A DNA stretch of 64,000 nt from Loripinus fragilis (taxonomy: Eukaryota; Mollusca; Bivalvia; Lucinida; Lucinidae). Location of the stretch: NCBI GenBank assembly GCA_964019695.1, contig OZ026525.1:84702279-84766278 (forward strand), read 5' to 3'. Each line of letters starts with the position of its first letter. Positions within the stretch are counted from its first letter, which is position 1. Below the pieces are notes generated by a model, which saw nothing but the letters and a program-made list of their open reading frames with translations, searched no databases and had not been told where the DNA came from. The translations under genes and the position numbers were made by a program. Positions 35,304-46,735 of this stretch are shown here, in pieces.

Positions 35304-35582
35304 GTTTATACTTATCCATTAGTTTAAGATTCCACATAAGAGTGGGATTGGGGTTATGTGATTCCTAGAACATAGAATATAAGTCATGTGGACTATCAAC
35401 CAGCACAATCTGGTCAGTAGTGGCTATTCACGTGTCGATAGCTATACATAGAGTTCAAAGCTTAGAAGCTAATAGGGCTGGGTCAATATCCAGGCAAATC
35501 TTAGTTTTATCTGAGCATATTTTATTCATATTGATGATAGGAAAAAGAACTTGAAATATACCTATATCATACTGTAAGAGTT

Positions 35583-35675
35583 TGGACTATGCCTGCTTTG
35601 TATTCCTTCCTTGCGGTGTCATGGGTTGGTCTGCAGTCTGTGATTGTGGCATTTCTTGGCCATACTCTTTCATTT
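35583..35675 (+). mobile_element. retroelement 3' end, family 2 (short)
   Basis: CTTGCGGTGTCATGGGTTGG to TTGTGGCATTTCTTGGCCATAC. A second heavily truncated copy. Confidence 0.75.
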
Positions 35676-35949
35676 TTGAAACTATAATAATTGTTAATGA
35701 CAACACCGTTGTATTACATTAAATTGAATGATTAATCTGCTCAAAGTTACACAAATTAAAAATCAACCGATGACCAGAGATAAAAAGACTTTATAATTTG
35801 CTATATTTTAATGTTAGAAAGCGTCCTTGACATGTTTTTTCTTACTTTTTTATTTTGAACATTGATCAGTATATATTACTTGCTGACAATTTTTTTTTTT
35901 TACTAATATTACATGGTTTAAATTATAACCTACAAGGATACGTCCATTT

Positions 35950-36118
35950 TAACGCTATTTTGAGATATTGCCTACCCCCGGGGTATTAAATTGCGCAAAG
36001 CACTTTTGAGCACCAGCCGATTTTTTAAAATTTTGAATTCAGTACACTTTTCTACATAAGAACACAACTTCAAACTTTTTGGCCTCAACGACTGCGGGCT
36101 CTCTGACTATAACTGTGT
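35950..36118 (-). repeat. interspersed repeat, family E
   Basis: This is the reverse complement of 20255-20430. Shared are TTGAATTCAGTACACTT-type and TTGGCCTCAACGACT words. A CCCCCGGGG palindrome sits at one end. Confidence 0.65.
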
Positions 36119-36570
36119 GTATGACATTCATGTTTGTCGGCGGGTAGATAAAGCCATTCTGACAGCGAGAGAGACACGGTCAAAACGACTGCGCACTGTC
36201 AAGCTGAACACATCTACAATAGCTGGTGTAGATAGGAATCTTAGTTTCGGCATCAGCAAGCGTTAGTTTATGCTCTTATCAATGAGCAGAAACTTGGAGG
36301 ATGCAAATGGCAAAGCTACTGCTGTATTTGTAACCTAAATATCAGAAAAATGTGTTTTCATTGCGCGTTATTTTAATTCATCCCAAATCGAACACTCTCA
36401 CTCTAAGATCAACTCAGTCATATGGTGGGATCTCAGAGATCATCATTTGCCTATTTCAAAATATTAATAAAGCGCCCTCTACTTATGAGGTTCCATTTAT
36501 ATCAGGCAAAAGAACGAAAGAAGATGTCACTCGTAGTCATACAAGCTGCGTAGATTCGAAAGTCTAAAAA
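36119..36570. other. no gene seen
   Basis: No supported feature before the family 2 fragment. Confidence 0.4.
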
Positions 36571-36642
36571 GTGAGTGAGTATGATCAGGAAATTCCACAA
36601 TCACTCACGGTCGACCAACACCGCGAGGAAGTCATAAAAATA
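36571..36642 (-). mobile_element. retroelement 3' end, family 2 (short)
   Basis: AAGTGAGTGAGTATGATCAG through AACACCGCGAGGAAG. Only the last 70 bp of the element are present. Confidence 0.75.
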
Positions 36643-36727
36643 ATACCAGTCAAAAAACGCTATAACATTGACATTATCTATTTATTTGGTTCGCCCGTTC
36701 TAAGGCGATGATTCTGTATATGTTTAT

Positions 36728-36930
36728 TATCCCCACGCTTTTTTAAAAAGGGGATATTGTAATCGCCTCCGTCAGTCCGTCTGTCCGTTATGCTATCTCC
36801 TCCTATACCTTTGGACAAAATCCAACCAAATTTGAGGTGTGAGTTACCCACATGAATGGGGCGTTTAACAGCACACTTGTTTTGGCACTGTCCCCGGGGG
36901 CCCTGGGGAGAAGTTAAAAGGTCAAATACC
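36728..36930 (+). repeat. interspersed repeat with a CCCC..GGGG hairpin and CCGTCCGT tract
   Basis: TTATCCCCACGCTTTTTTAA, AAAAGGGGATATTGTAATCG and TCCGTCAGTCCGTCTGTCCG match the form of a common bivalve repeat (recollection). A remnant of the 129-bp tandem unit follows at 37020-37140. Confidence 0.55.
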
Positions 36931-37204
36931 GTACAATTTCAATAATAAAGTCAATTTCAAAGAATTGTTATACCAGACGTTGTCAGTGTTCTATCAAATA
37001 AAAAGGTATACAACATACCAAATGGGATTTCATTCTATCGCCTGAGTCATGGCCCGGGTGTGGGACTTGGGGTGCTTGGGGGTCAGAAATTTTTTTTTTT
37101 TCCGAACATGGTCATGTGGCATATCAAATTGAAGGGGGCGTTGAGTAGAACTGGGTACAATGTTCTAGTTTATTGTTTGTTATTGCTCCCATTGGGTATG
37201 GGGG

Positions 37205-37335
37205 TCTTGGCATTCGGAACTGCCGCTGCCAATTCCGCGAAATTCCGTTGAAACAGACCTCGGATGTCATCGAGGATCTACTTTGATAACGCCGGTGATA
37301 ACGTGACGCTGCCATTATATAACGTGACGCTGATG
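37205..37335 (-). repeat. interspersed repeat shared with 55105-55185
   Basis: In reverse complement GCGTCACGTTAT, AAAGTAGATCCTCGATG and ATTGGC.G.GGCAG line up with 55110-55180. GATAACGTGACGCTGCC-like words are duplicated locally. Confidence 0.6.
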
Positions 37336-38560
37336 CCGCAGAAATCATGTCAAAAAAAAAACAAGTGTGATTGCAGCAAAACGAACGTTTATAAATGAAG
37401 ATCATGTTGGGTTTTTTTCAATAAAATTGAAAAATACATAACCATCATTTATTCTGCTGTTTAAACTTTTCAGGTAATCAGACAAATGGATTATAATAGG
37501 GCTGAACCCACATGCTAAAAAACTTCCTTACGCCTTCTCCGGCTAACAAAATGGAGCTTTTTCGTACATAGTACTACGCGAAATGCGCCTAACGAACACA
37601 CGAGGCTTGGTTCGATTCTTGAATGGTCGGATTTTCTCGAATGGGGGTTTTGTGTTTGATCTTTGTTTTGTGGGTAGTTTTTAGTGACTTGTCTAATTTT
37701 ACAATCATCTTGTCCCGAACTTTTATAGAGGATCTTACATGGATGCCTTACGATGTCAACCTAGTTTTTACAACTTTGCAGTCAAAAATGGTTTGTACTG
37801 TTGAAGTCACTTACAATAGAACATGCAATCGTTGGTATTTTATTAGCAGTATAAATACAACATCTGAGAGAATAAATTCAAGAAAACTCTATACTTTTCA
37901 GCATTTAAATTTTTATGAGCAGTAGATTTGGTTCTAAATTGAGTTGAGCATGAAAACAGTTTTATAGCCTCTGAGCCTGGTCATACTGGCTCGTTTCCTT
38001 CACTGGCGTGCGTATTTCCAATCCCTGTGGCTTGTATGACACCTCATTTATTCTGTCAAGTATATTTAAGGTTATAGGATAATCTCTTCAAGATAGCGTT
38101 AAGCCATAAATGATCATTTATTTAAAGTGAAATATAATCAGTTTTTCTTGACTTGAAGTCAACAACACTGAAGATTAGCTTATCAGTAGATTGTTTTAGT
38201 GCGTTAGAAACTATGTTGACAAAATATTTAATCATGACACATCCAATTTAACCGTTATATACTAAGTTTACATCAGAAAATTATCAGTGTATGTGATTTT
38301 CATTGCGTTGATCATTTTTACCCGGAGTATACGTGACGTACGTTTTAAGTTTGGCCTAAGTACGCGTATTTGGTACTTATATTTATAAATTTGATTTTGA
38401 TAGGAGATTTTGAATAAAAGGAACCGTTCAGACTCGCGAACTCATATTTTTCGAGTTCTATTTAGTGTAATGCAACTTAAATATAAGTTGATCAAAATTT
38501 GAAAATTTGAACAACATTGAATTGGATTCGCCCTGTAAACTACTATATGTGTAGAGGAGC
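37336..38560. other. no supported gene
   Basis: AT-rich. A 100-codon ORF near 37623 starts in family 2-like sequence (GGGTTTTGTGTTTGATCTTT) and is not believed. Confidence 0.4.
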
Positions 38561-38905
38561 AATATCACAGTCGTATACGTGATCTCGTGTAGATTTATTT
38601 GGCTGCAGTATAGACCATCAAAGATGGCGGACACTCGAGACAGGAAATCGTGAGTACACTTTCATTTGCTAACTATGGCATGTTTAATTACACCTAGCGG
38701 CCAGTCATAGACGCAAACACGCTCAGAAAAAAACGGATTTTCTGATTTTCCTATTCTCTTTGCGCAGTTTGATCTGTTAATTTAGAATTTGAAAGAGAGA
38801 AGTGAGTGATTTGCAGAAAGTGAAAACGAAGCGAAGACCCGACCTGTTTTCTTGTCATTTTGTCTTTTTAACAGCAAATATCGCGATTATTTTACTATTA
38901 GGCCA
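38561..38905 (+). repeat. proximal arm of inverted pair P, with exon-1-like sequence
   Basis: About 345 bp match the reverse complement of 51386-51730 with only scattered differences. The arm includes ATGGCGGACACTCGAGACAG (38624) followed by a donor AATC/GTGAGT at 38650, giving MADTRDRKS before the intron. AAGATGGCGG overlaps the start and is a good YY1-type site. Both copies keep the ATG, reading frame and donor, which suggests the promoter and first exon of a duplicated gene or of an element using one. Confidence 0.8.
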
Positions 38906-39037
38906 CTGGCTGGATATGGTTTACCTCCCCCCCAGGGGGAATTTTGTAGACCATATTTTTCTTAAAGCCCAATGTCTTGCAAGGATTTTGCAACATGTTA
39001 GCCCTCTGACAATGGCAGCGTTAAGCGGTAACAGCCT

Positions 39038-42000
39038 GTAACATACGTTACCCTACAAAATATTTGATAATTAAAATTCTTTTTAAGACTTCAGAAAAGT
39101 ACAAAAGATAAGGTAAGATTTCCAAATTGGTTATATTTTCTTAATAAGCTATTACTGGGCCACAGATAATGACATTTGAAAACAAATATAGTCACCCCCA
39201 ATGTAGTGTATGTTACATTTTTTCATTGAACCCCCTTTTAAATGTTAAATGCATCTAATATAGTTTGTCTTAAATTTTATTGAAACCAGTTTATGTTCAT
39301 TAATTAGGCATTACATTAAAGATTTTTTATTTACCTTTTCAAAATTGCAAGCATTACGTTTCTATCTTATATACTTTTTGAGTTATTAGATGATGAACAT
39401 GCTACCCCCATATCACAGAAAAATGTAAAATGTAATTCTCCAGGCCTCGGGCTGGCTATAGACCCCACTTCCCCCCAGGGGGAATTTCATACACTATGGT
39501 TTCCAGATACAACATTATATAAGCCACAAAATGAAATATGTTAGCCCTCTGAGAGTGGCAGCGTTAGCGGGTAACATCATGTTACGTACGTTACCCCCCC
39601 AAAATAACATTAAATTTTCCTGATTATGTCTCCAACATGACATATTCACACTTTTTTTTTGAAGTCTGGCACAGGTTTAAGAACTTCTTATAGCACATTT
39701 ACATAATTTTAACATTTCTTTTATAAATGACTTGAGGTTTTGCCGTTGTATATGTTACTTAGTGTTTCATTTGTTATTTCCAAGTATCAGTATGGCAGTT
39801 ATTGTCTATACATGTATTACATCCGTCAGTGAAAATAGTAAATCTATAAGGCTGCAATTCAAATGAATTTAAGTTCCTTATTATAGTGTCTTACACTATT
39901 TTACAGCCCAGGTTACATACGTTACTCTCTGAATACCATTAAACATTCAAGATATGGTCTCCAACACGACCTGCGTGTACTTATTTGCATGCTTTCACAG
40001 GTCCATGTACTTCTTTTTACTCTGGCTCATTTGCTGAGGAAGTAACTAAAAACATAAACTACCATAAACCCTCTTTTCTTTTATACAGACATCAAATATA
40101 GTTGACATAATACTCATGGAAAGTTTGTAACATTCAGTGCAATGTGCCAATAATAATGTAAAAGATCAAAGAAAACCCATCAGGTAGAAGTTCTAAAGCA
40201 AATCTTCATATATTATCCAAGGGTTTTAAAGAATTTCCTATACAACTTATAACTCCTCTATCAAATTTATCCTGCAAGGATTTTGCAATATGCTAGCACT
40301 CTGGTAATGGCACCATTACCCTGTAATAGCCAATTATATATATTACCCATAAACATCTTTGATAATTTTAATAAATGACATGACTTCTGAAAAGTGCAAA
40401 CCATACAGTAAGATTTCCAAATTGGCTATATCATCCAAGTAAGCTATTTTTGCATCACAGATATGGACCTTTGAAAATAAATATGCACCCCAAAGTGTTA
40501 CGTATGTTACTTTTTCTCATTATTCCTATATAAATGATTTATGAAACTAATATAGTTTGATATTTTTTTTAATGTGAATGTGCTTACTAACTCATTTTGT
40601 ATTAAAGAATGTTTATGTACCTTTTGGAAACTGCAAATATTATGTTTCTATCTTTTATAAGGTTTGAGTTGTTTAGTTTTGAACATGGTACCCCCATATC
40701 ACACAAAATGTGAAATATAATTCTGTGGCTCTTTTGTTAGGGTACAATCAAGTTCTCTTTCACCCAGAGGTACTCCATTTCCTTCCCATTTATTTTTCAC
40801 ATTTTGTCCATATCTGGAAAGCCTCACTTGTTTTCATGGGAAAGACTTGATAGTTCAATCTTTGTATATACATCTTAAGGATAGAAAAACAGGGTGGAGG
40901 TAAGCTCATGTTCATGCCATTTGAAATAGTCAGTATATGTGTATGGATTTGGTACTTTTTCAGAAACATGTCGTACTGCAGCTTATTCACAATTACATAA
41001 ATAGCACATGTTAGGGCTTCATATCACTGATGAGTGGCTAGAGCAATTCTTTATTTGTTTTCCTACTTCCTACAACCATTCTTAGAATGTTGATGAACTA
41101 GTGGGGGAGGGGTTCTCTATCAGTTTGATAGGAATAACCTTTCCGTAGTACTAACACATTGGTAGTGTCACAATCTGTTAAACAGTGTATTACTGTAGAT
41201 CTCTTCCCCAATATTCCGGCCAATGCTGTTGACATTCAGAAGGTGCACCTTTTGTTGCATACACCATTGTTGAACAAAAAACCCAGGTCATCTTCTGCGA
41301 GAATGTTTGTAAGACTGTATAGACTGCTGCTTATACATTGTATATATGTATCAGTGACAAAACCAACATGCCCTGCCTTTAGTGCCTGGTTGAATACCGG
41401 TGCCATCAGATCCATGAAGGTGACAGGAAAAGCTATTATGCTCTGTAGTTAGGGCATTAACATCAACGTTATGTGCAGCACTACACGGCCAATCTAATGT
41501 TGGTTCAATGTGTGATTGCAAGCCATGCTAAAGTTTGGACTTGTCAGTTTTGGTGGAAATTCTATCAGGAGTTGACAGTGACCATGGTACTGGTCCCAGA
41601 AGGAATGGCAGTGTCAACTCAAGGTCAACATTATGTCCAATAGAAAGAAGGTCATGCTTAATAAAGACGCTCCTTTAAGCTCTCATCTGGCTGTTTACGT
41701 TTTGTAAATTGGGCAATTTTTTCTTGCTTGACCTTGCAAGCATCAAAACTGTATTAGCTTGTAGCATTTTATGGGGGATGTGAAAGACAGATTTTTTTAA
41801 AACTAAAAGTGAGTCAATGAAGTATTAAACAGCCTTCCTGCCAATGTCATCAGCCTCAATAAGATCCTGAGCTATGCCAGGCTTAGCAGGCACACCGAAA
41901 GACAAAAAGTACAGTTCATTGCCTTCAAAACTAGAACTAAAAGGATTGGTGAAGCCTGAAACTGCCTCTAGTACTCATTCTACTTTGCATCTAAGCAGAT

Positions 42001-43163
42001 TGAATATTTCATTTCAGTGCATTGAAGAGTTGTTTCAATATATTGAGCTCTGATGTGATGAGTAATACACCATTCCATCTGTAGTACGAAGCGTAGTTCT
42101 AGTTGCTGAAGCCTATAATACCTCTTTATTGTTTGCCTAATAGTTATGTCAAAAGCATTTCTCAAGCAAAGAACCAATGGTTGTGACACACTAAACCCAT
42201 TTTGTTCGAGAAGTTCTTTGCATCTGCGATGTGTATCAATTTTATGAGTGATATTGTGCATAGTTGTTGTGATCCTTTGCAATGAACATTGGGAACAAGG
42301 CATACAGATAGAGATGACATGCAATTCAAAGTTGTTTTCCTTGTAGCCCTAATCAGTGTCAACACCATCTGAATCATATCCATATACCTTGCCCAGAACT
42401 GAGCTGTTTCACAGTGACTGTCTTTCAGAACATCCGGTTTGAATGCATGGTATATAAACTGTTTATGTGAGCAAACAGCGAAGGTTGATAGATCACATTA
42501 TATTATTAGTTTAGGTCACCATAAATTAATAAGGATTTTCAATTTATTTCAGCCTTATAAATTTTCTAAATTCTCTGACAGACTTTATACATGTATAGTC
42601 AACAACTTCTATACAGATTCTCAGAATAACCTATGTATCATTTAGTAACACGCATAACAGTTAAAGCTCAAGGCATTTTATAAATGATTACTTAAAATAG
42701 GTAAGCCTTGCTAAAAGAAGTACATAAACCTGTGCAAGCATGCAAATAAGTATAAACAGGGCTTGTTAGAGACATTAACTTATATGTTTAATGCTATTTT
42801 GAAGGTAACATACATAACATGGACCTGAAAAATAGTGTAAGCGACCATAATAAAGAACTTTAAATCATTTTAGTAGCAGCCTTATAGATTTACTATATTC
42901 TGTGACAGATGTAATACACGTATAGTCAATAAATGCCATACTGATACTCGGAAATAACGCAGGAAACACTAAGTAACGTATACAACGGTAATTACTCAAG
43001 ACATTTATAAAATCAATACTAAAAATATGTAACTGTGTTATGAGAAGTTAATAAACCTGTGTCAACATGCAAATATGTACGAACATGTCATGGTTGAGAC
43101 ATTATCAGGGACGTTTAATGCTATTTTGGGGGGTAACGTATATAACGTGCTGTTACACGTTAA
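39038..43163. repeat. spaced GTAACATACGTTACCC motif (array 3)
   Basis: Forward sites: GTAACATACGTTACCC (39038), GTTACGTACGTTACCC (about 39581), GTTACATACGTTAC (39912), GTTACGTATGTTAC (40497), with weaker ones at 39205 and 39748. Right side: GTAACACGCATAAC (42646), GTAACATACATAAC (42805), GTAACGTATACAAC (42973) and GGGTAACGTATATAACG (43132). Several sites are themselves inverted repeats, and a conserved GTTAGCCCTCTGA..GTGGCAGCGTTA precedes the motif at 38998, 39540 and (inverted) 43160. Confidence 0.75.
41150..42440 (-). pseudogene. GCD-type repeat-associated gene, copy A
   Basis: The minus strand reads CETAQFWARYMDMIQMVLTL and IRATR at about 42425-42320, then a Cys-rich HVISICMPC region and RRCKELLEQNGFSVSQP near 42220. 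FTNPFSSSFEGNELYFLSFG and GIAQDLIEADDIGRKAV follow (41930-41820), then FPVTFMDLMAPVFNQAL and GFVTDTY (41430-41350). This is the order of the same family as copy B at 32165-35135. In intact relatives these blocks precede the GCD motif, which is absent here. Stops and frameshifts show decay. The inverted motif arrays on both sides place it as the internal gene of the 4.4-kb element. Confidence 0.65.
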
Positions 43164-43290
43164 CGCTGCCACTCTCAGAGGGCTAACATCTTTTATTTTG
43201 TGTCTTATATAATGTAGTTTCAGAAAATCATAGTGTACAAAATTCCCCCTGGGGGGGGAGGGGGGTCTATAGCCAGCTCAAGGCCTATAT

Positions 43291-44730
43291 ATACCATTAG
43301 CCCAGTCCTAGAAACTCACCCTCTAGTCCTGAAAGCCCAAACAAACATTCTTGGATGATGATATACGAGTTTCAAAATATCGACCATGATATCGTGTAGA
43401 CCACGGCTCTTTCCCGGTGTGTATCGTGTAGACACAAGTAGTTTTTGTGAATCATGTGACTGTGTAGACACAGGTTTTGGATACCGTGTAGACTCAAAAA
43501 AGTACCCCATCACCATGAATTTTTTTGCCTGTTTTAAGCTGCCTGCTGTATTTAGAAAGCCAATATCGCCAGACTCAGCGGATGCACATCTCAATAGACT
43601 TCAGGCTGATCTGAACATCGCTCCTTGCATTTTCCATTTTAGCTTACATACCTTAGCCTAGGCTCAAAATGAACATTAACTAACAGATGAATTTTGACCA
43701 AGCTTGACTTAAATGATCATGGTCCCTTCAAAGGATGTTTTAAATGATTGCAGTCAATTGCATGTTTATGACACAAGAGCTCAAAATGAATATAAAAAAT
43801 AAAATAAAAACGTCTTGTCTGATGCCACAATGCATATAGCCATTGTATTTTGGCATCTAGCATTACTTAGTGTATTTCTACATTGTTTGTTCAAACTATG
43901 GACCTTGGAAAAAAATGCCCAATTCAGTGGTCATGTGCCCAGCATAAGCTTATATTGTATAGTGACAACATAAACAAATCTTTTACTTTCTGAAATTTCA
44001 GGATATATAGCTTTTTTATTTGGTATATAGCATCTGCCAGTAGACCTCTACCAAGTTTATTGAAATGGTGACCCTGTTACTAAAATGGCCCAACCCAATA
44101 ATCTACACACATACATAAACAAACGAAAGCTATGTTTTCAAAAGGAAATGAACCATCATTCACCATTATGATTCTGTTAAGATTCAACCATGTTTCTAAA
44201 ATGGCAATTCTTTTTCATTTTGCTTGGAACATTAGGCAATAGCATATTGCTCGCTAAACTCTGCTTTTGTATTAGTGGAGCGGAAAATGTCTGTTTTTTG
44301 AGACGATCATGCACTTCCGGATACAAGCATGAGACTTTAAGATTATGTTCTTCAAACCTTTCTTGTAAATATTTTCTCGTTAGCCATCGCAATTTTTTCC
44401 ATTTTCAAGATGGCTAACGGAAATTTCAAAATGGCTGCCAAATTCATAAGATAAGCAGAGGGGAAAGTGACAAAAAGAAGGCACATGCAGATATAAGCAT
44501 GAAATTTGGTAGAAATGTTCATGAGCATGAGTAATTTGAATATTTATTCTTAGCCATTCGAAATTGGCCAATTTTCAAGATGGCGGTGCTAAATCCAAGA
44601 TGGCCGCCGCAAAAAACGTCAGATCAGAAAATGAAGATTTTACATGATACAAAATAATTAAAAAAAACATCTAAAATGGTATAATTGGATGAAATATATC
44701 ATGAAATAATATTGGTTACCTTGAATCAGC
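43291..44730 (+). repeat. distal part of inverted pair P, left copy
   Basis: It continues the 38561-38905 arm. 43292-44095 matches the reverse complement of 50605-51386, including AACATTCTTGGAYGATGATA, TGTGTAGACACAGGTTTTGG and CTCAGCGGATGCACA. 43830-44100 resembles the 160-bp unit of 1-655. 44190-44720 contains two related units with CCATTTTCAAGATGGCTAAC and CCAAGATGGCCGCCG, which match 48210-48600 in reverse. Confidence 0.8.
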
Positions 44731-44790
44731 CCTATCTGAGTATTAAAAGGGACAGAAGGGGGGGGTGGGGTTAAGTAAAACTGACTAAAA

Positions 44791-44996
44791 TGTTTGTTTG
44801 TTTTTGTTTGTTTGATTCGATTCTTTACGTCCCATCAACAATCTTTCAGTTATATAGGGATAGGTCTTCCTGGGTTGAACCAGTACTAAGATAGGATAAA
44901 TGTGTCTTGCTCAAGGACCACAACGCAGTGACGCCAGTGAGGCTCGAACCCGCGGCCCTTCGGTCTCAAGTTAAGCACTCTACCACTGCGCTCCCA
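44791..44996 (-). mobile_element. tRNA-derived SINE, family 2
   Basis: Second copy of the SINE at 30731-30939. Shared are GAGCGCAGTGGTAGAGTGCTT, with about 8 bp of box A lost, then GGGTTCGAGCCTC, GGATAAATGTGTCTTGCTCA in complement and an AAAC-rich tail. Confidence 0.85.
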
Positions 44997-45320
44997 TGAC
45001 TAAAATGCAGTGTTGTCGTCAAACTAAAATAAAAATGCAAATAGATGTCGTTTGCTTGTTTGCGCTACAATCTGATTATAAGCTATGGATTATGTAAGTA
45101 CTAGAAAAGCAATAAACAGGATTTGGAGCAATCAAAAGCCACATCTCACTCTTAAAACCAAAATGATAAATAATTAAAAAAAAAAATACAAATAGAACAA
45201 AATACAATGAGAACAAATGGCCAACCGAGTGGGCAGCTATTTCTCAAAAGGTAGCCACTCAGCAACCCAAACAGAACTTTAAGAATAATGAACAAACATA
45301 CGGCGAATCATCACCAAAAA

Positions 45321-45670
45321 TAGTAAGTAAGTATGATCAGGAAATACCACAATCACAAACTGCAGACAACCCCGTGGCACCGCGAGGAAGAGCCGCTCAA
45401 CCACCAAAAGACACCAGGAAGACAAATTAAGCAAAACAATCAGCTCTCTCTTCCCCATCAAGATGATTGCAATACTAGAATGGACATAAAGTAACGTACA
45501 ACAAAACATAGAACAATTACAGACTCCCACAATGGGAGTAACAATAAACAAAAAGTCAACAACAACAGAACCACCGTCTTTGAATGGACAGCAGCCTAAG
45601 CCACCGGGGGGCTTAAATGCATTTTACTAGTACCAAATCTTCGCCCTAGATTCTGCTGTTGTTGACACCA
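45321..45670 (-). mobile_element. retroelement 3' end, family 2
   Basis: TAGTAAGTAAGTATGATCAG, then the full block to GGGGGCTTAAATGCATTTTA and CTTCGCCCTAGATTCTG. The 3' tail (minus strand) is ACTTACTTAC. Confidence 0.85.
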
Positions 45671-45850
45671 AAACAAATACCTATTATAATTAATGTATAG
45701 GTGAGATTAAATGGTCAGATGAAATAAATCCAGGATCTTTAAAGGAAATGTGAATAAATTGAATACAATTAGATCTTTGTCTAACTGCTATACTTTCAAG
45801 TAAAATCATAAAATAATACTGTACAATGCATATTGCTTGGTACTATGTAA

Positions 45851-46006
45851 TAAAAGGGCAAAGATCAGGAATCGATACAATCAAGTACCACACCTGACCC
45901 AGGATACCACATAGAAAAGTGACAAATACACTATTAAACATCACAAACGAGAGCCAAGTAGTCAGCCCTTTCCCAGCAGGTGACCACAAGGCAGCAATGA
46001 ACAGAC
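45851..46006 (-). mobile_element. retroelement 3' end, family 1 (short)
   Basis: AAGGGCAAAGATCAGGAATC to CCCTTTCCCAGCAGGTGACC. Only the last 155 bp are present. Confidence 0.85.
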
Positions 46007-46035
46007 CCTGCTTTAAGTAGCACTTCCAATTAGTT

Positions 46036-46735
46036 CCCCCTTGTTGACTTGTCACAATAGCTCAAGTGGTGGAGTTTCTGTTTCCAGAGCTGGAGGTCAC
46101 AGGTTGAAAAAAAAACAGCCATGTCACACTTAAATAGTTTAAAAAGGAACCAATTGCTACATTGCTTGGTTCTGAGCACAAATAGACATGCGATGGATTT
46201 TCTTATCTCACTCACTACTACCACAACCACACATTTTGAAGTAATTACTTAACAAAAATCGACAACAATAGTTTGCTTTCCAGTACTTGGTTTAGCGAAT
46301 CCCATCTGGTGTCTCCCTCTGTGGTTGAGATGTATTGATAGATAGAAAGATTTGAGTTTTTGAATGCTTAACTATGAAGCTTCAGTTGCATAGGGTGGTT
46401 ACCTAGCTGTCGTGGCGCTATGATTATGATCAATATTATCAACATTATACTATAGTTTTTAACTCCTTTTGCAGTAAGGATGAACAAACTTCTCCTTTTT
46501 CCATCGATGGTGATCCCATTTGATTCCTAATTTGAGGACCCTAAAAATGCAAATTTCGTACTGGTGAATGACGTGTATTGAAATTTTCTGGCAAATGGCA
46601 GCAGCCCAACATATATACCTACCCTACCCTGCCCTACCTACCTAACTTAACCTGGGTTTTCAACCTACAACCTCCAGTTCCGGAAGCGGATGCCTTACAA
46701 CTTGAGGTATCGTGACAAGTCAACAAGGGGTCGTA
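46036..46735. mobile_element. 700-bp segment bounded by inverted tRNA-like ends
   Basis: CCCTTGTTGACTTGTCACAA then AGCTCAAGTGGTGGAG and GGAGGTCACAGGTTGAA (46036-46113) is mirrored at 46659-46732. Both read like tRNA-derived heads with degenerate box A and box B. Either the element has tRNA-like TIRs, or two SINE heads happen to lie inverted. Confidence 0.5.

Larger units (their letters stand above)
38906..43290. mobile_element. 4.4-kb inserted element with inverted ends, motif arrays and a GCD-type gene remnant
   Basis: The left end GGCCACTGGCTGG..ACC..CCCCCCAGGGGGAATTTTG and right end (complement of GGCCTTGAGCTGGCTATAGA..) are inverted, about 160 bp deep. A third, direct copy of this end lies at 39443-39600. 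The 38925-39440 segment is repeated in the same direction at 40240-40735, and 39500-40030 reappears inverted at 42460-43170. The middle (41150-42440) holds copy A of the GCD-type gene. Pair-P sequence is continuous across the site at 51386-51400, so that is the empty site. A TA-rich target (ACTAT/TATATACC) is suggested. Confidence 0.75.

Noticed and set aside
37623..37925. 100-codon ORF with a hydrophobic N-terminus resembling a signal peptide
   Set aside because: The start lies in sequence resembling the family 2 3' end. There is no splice, domain or repeat support.
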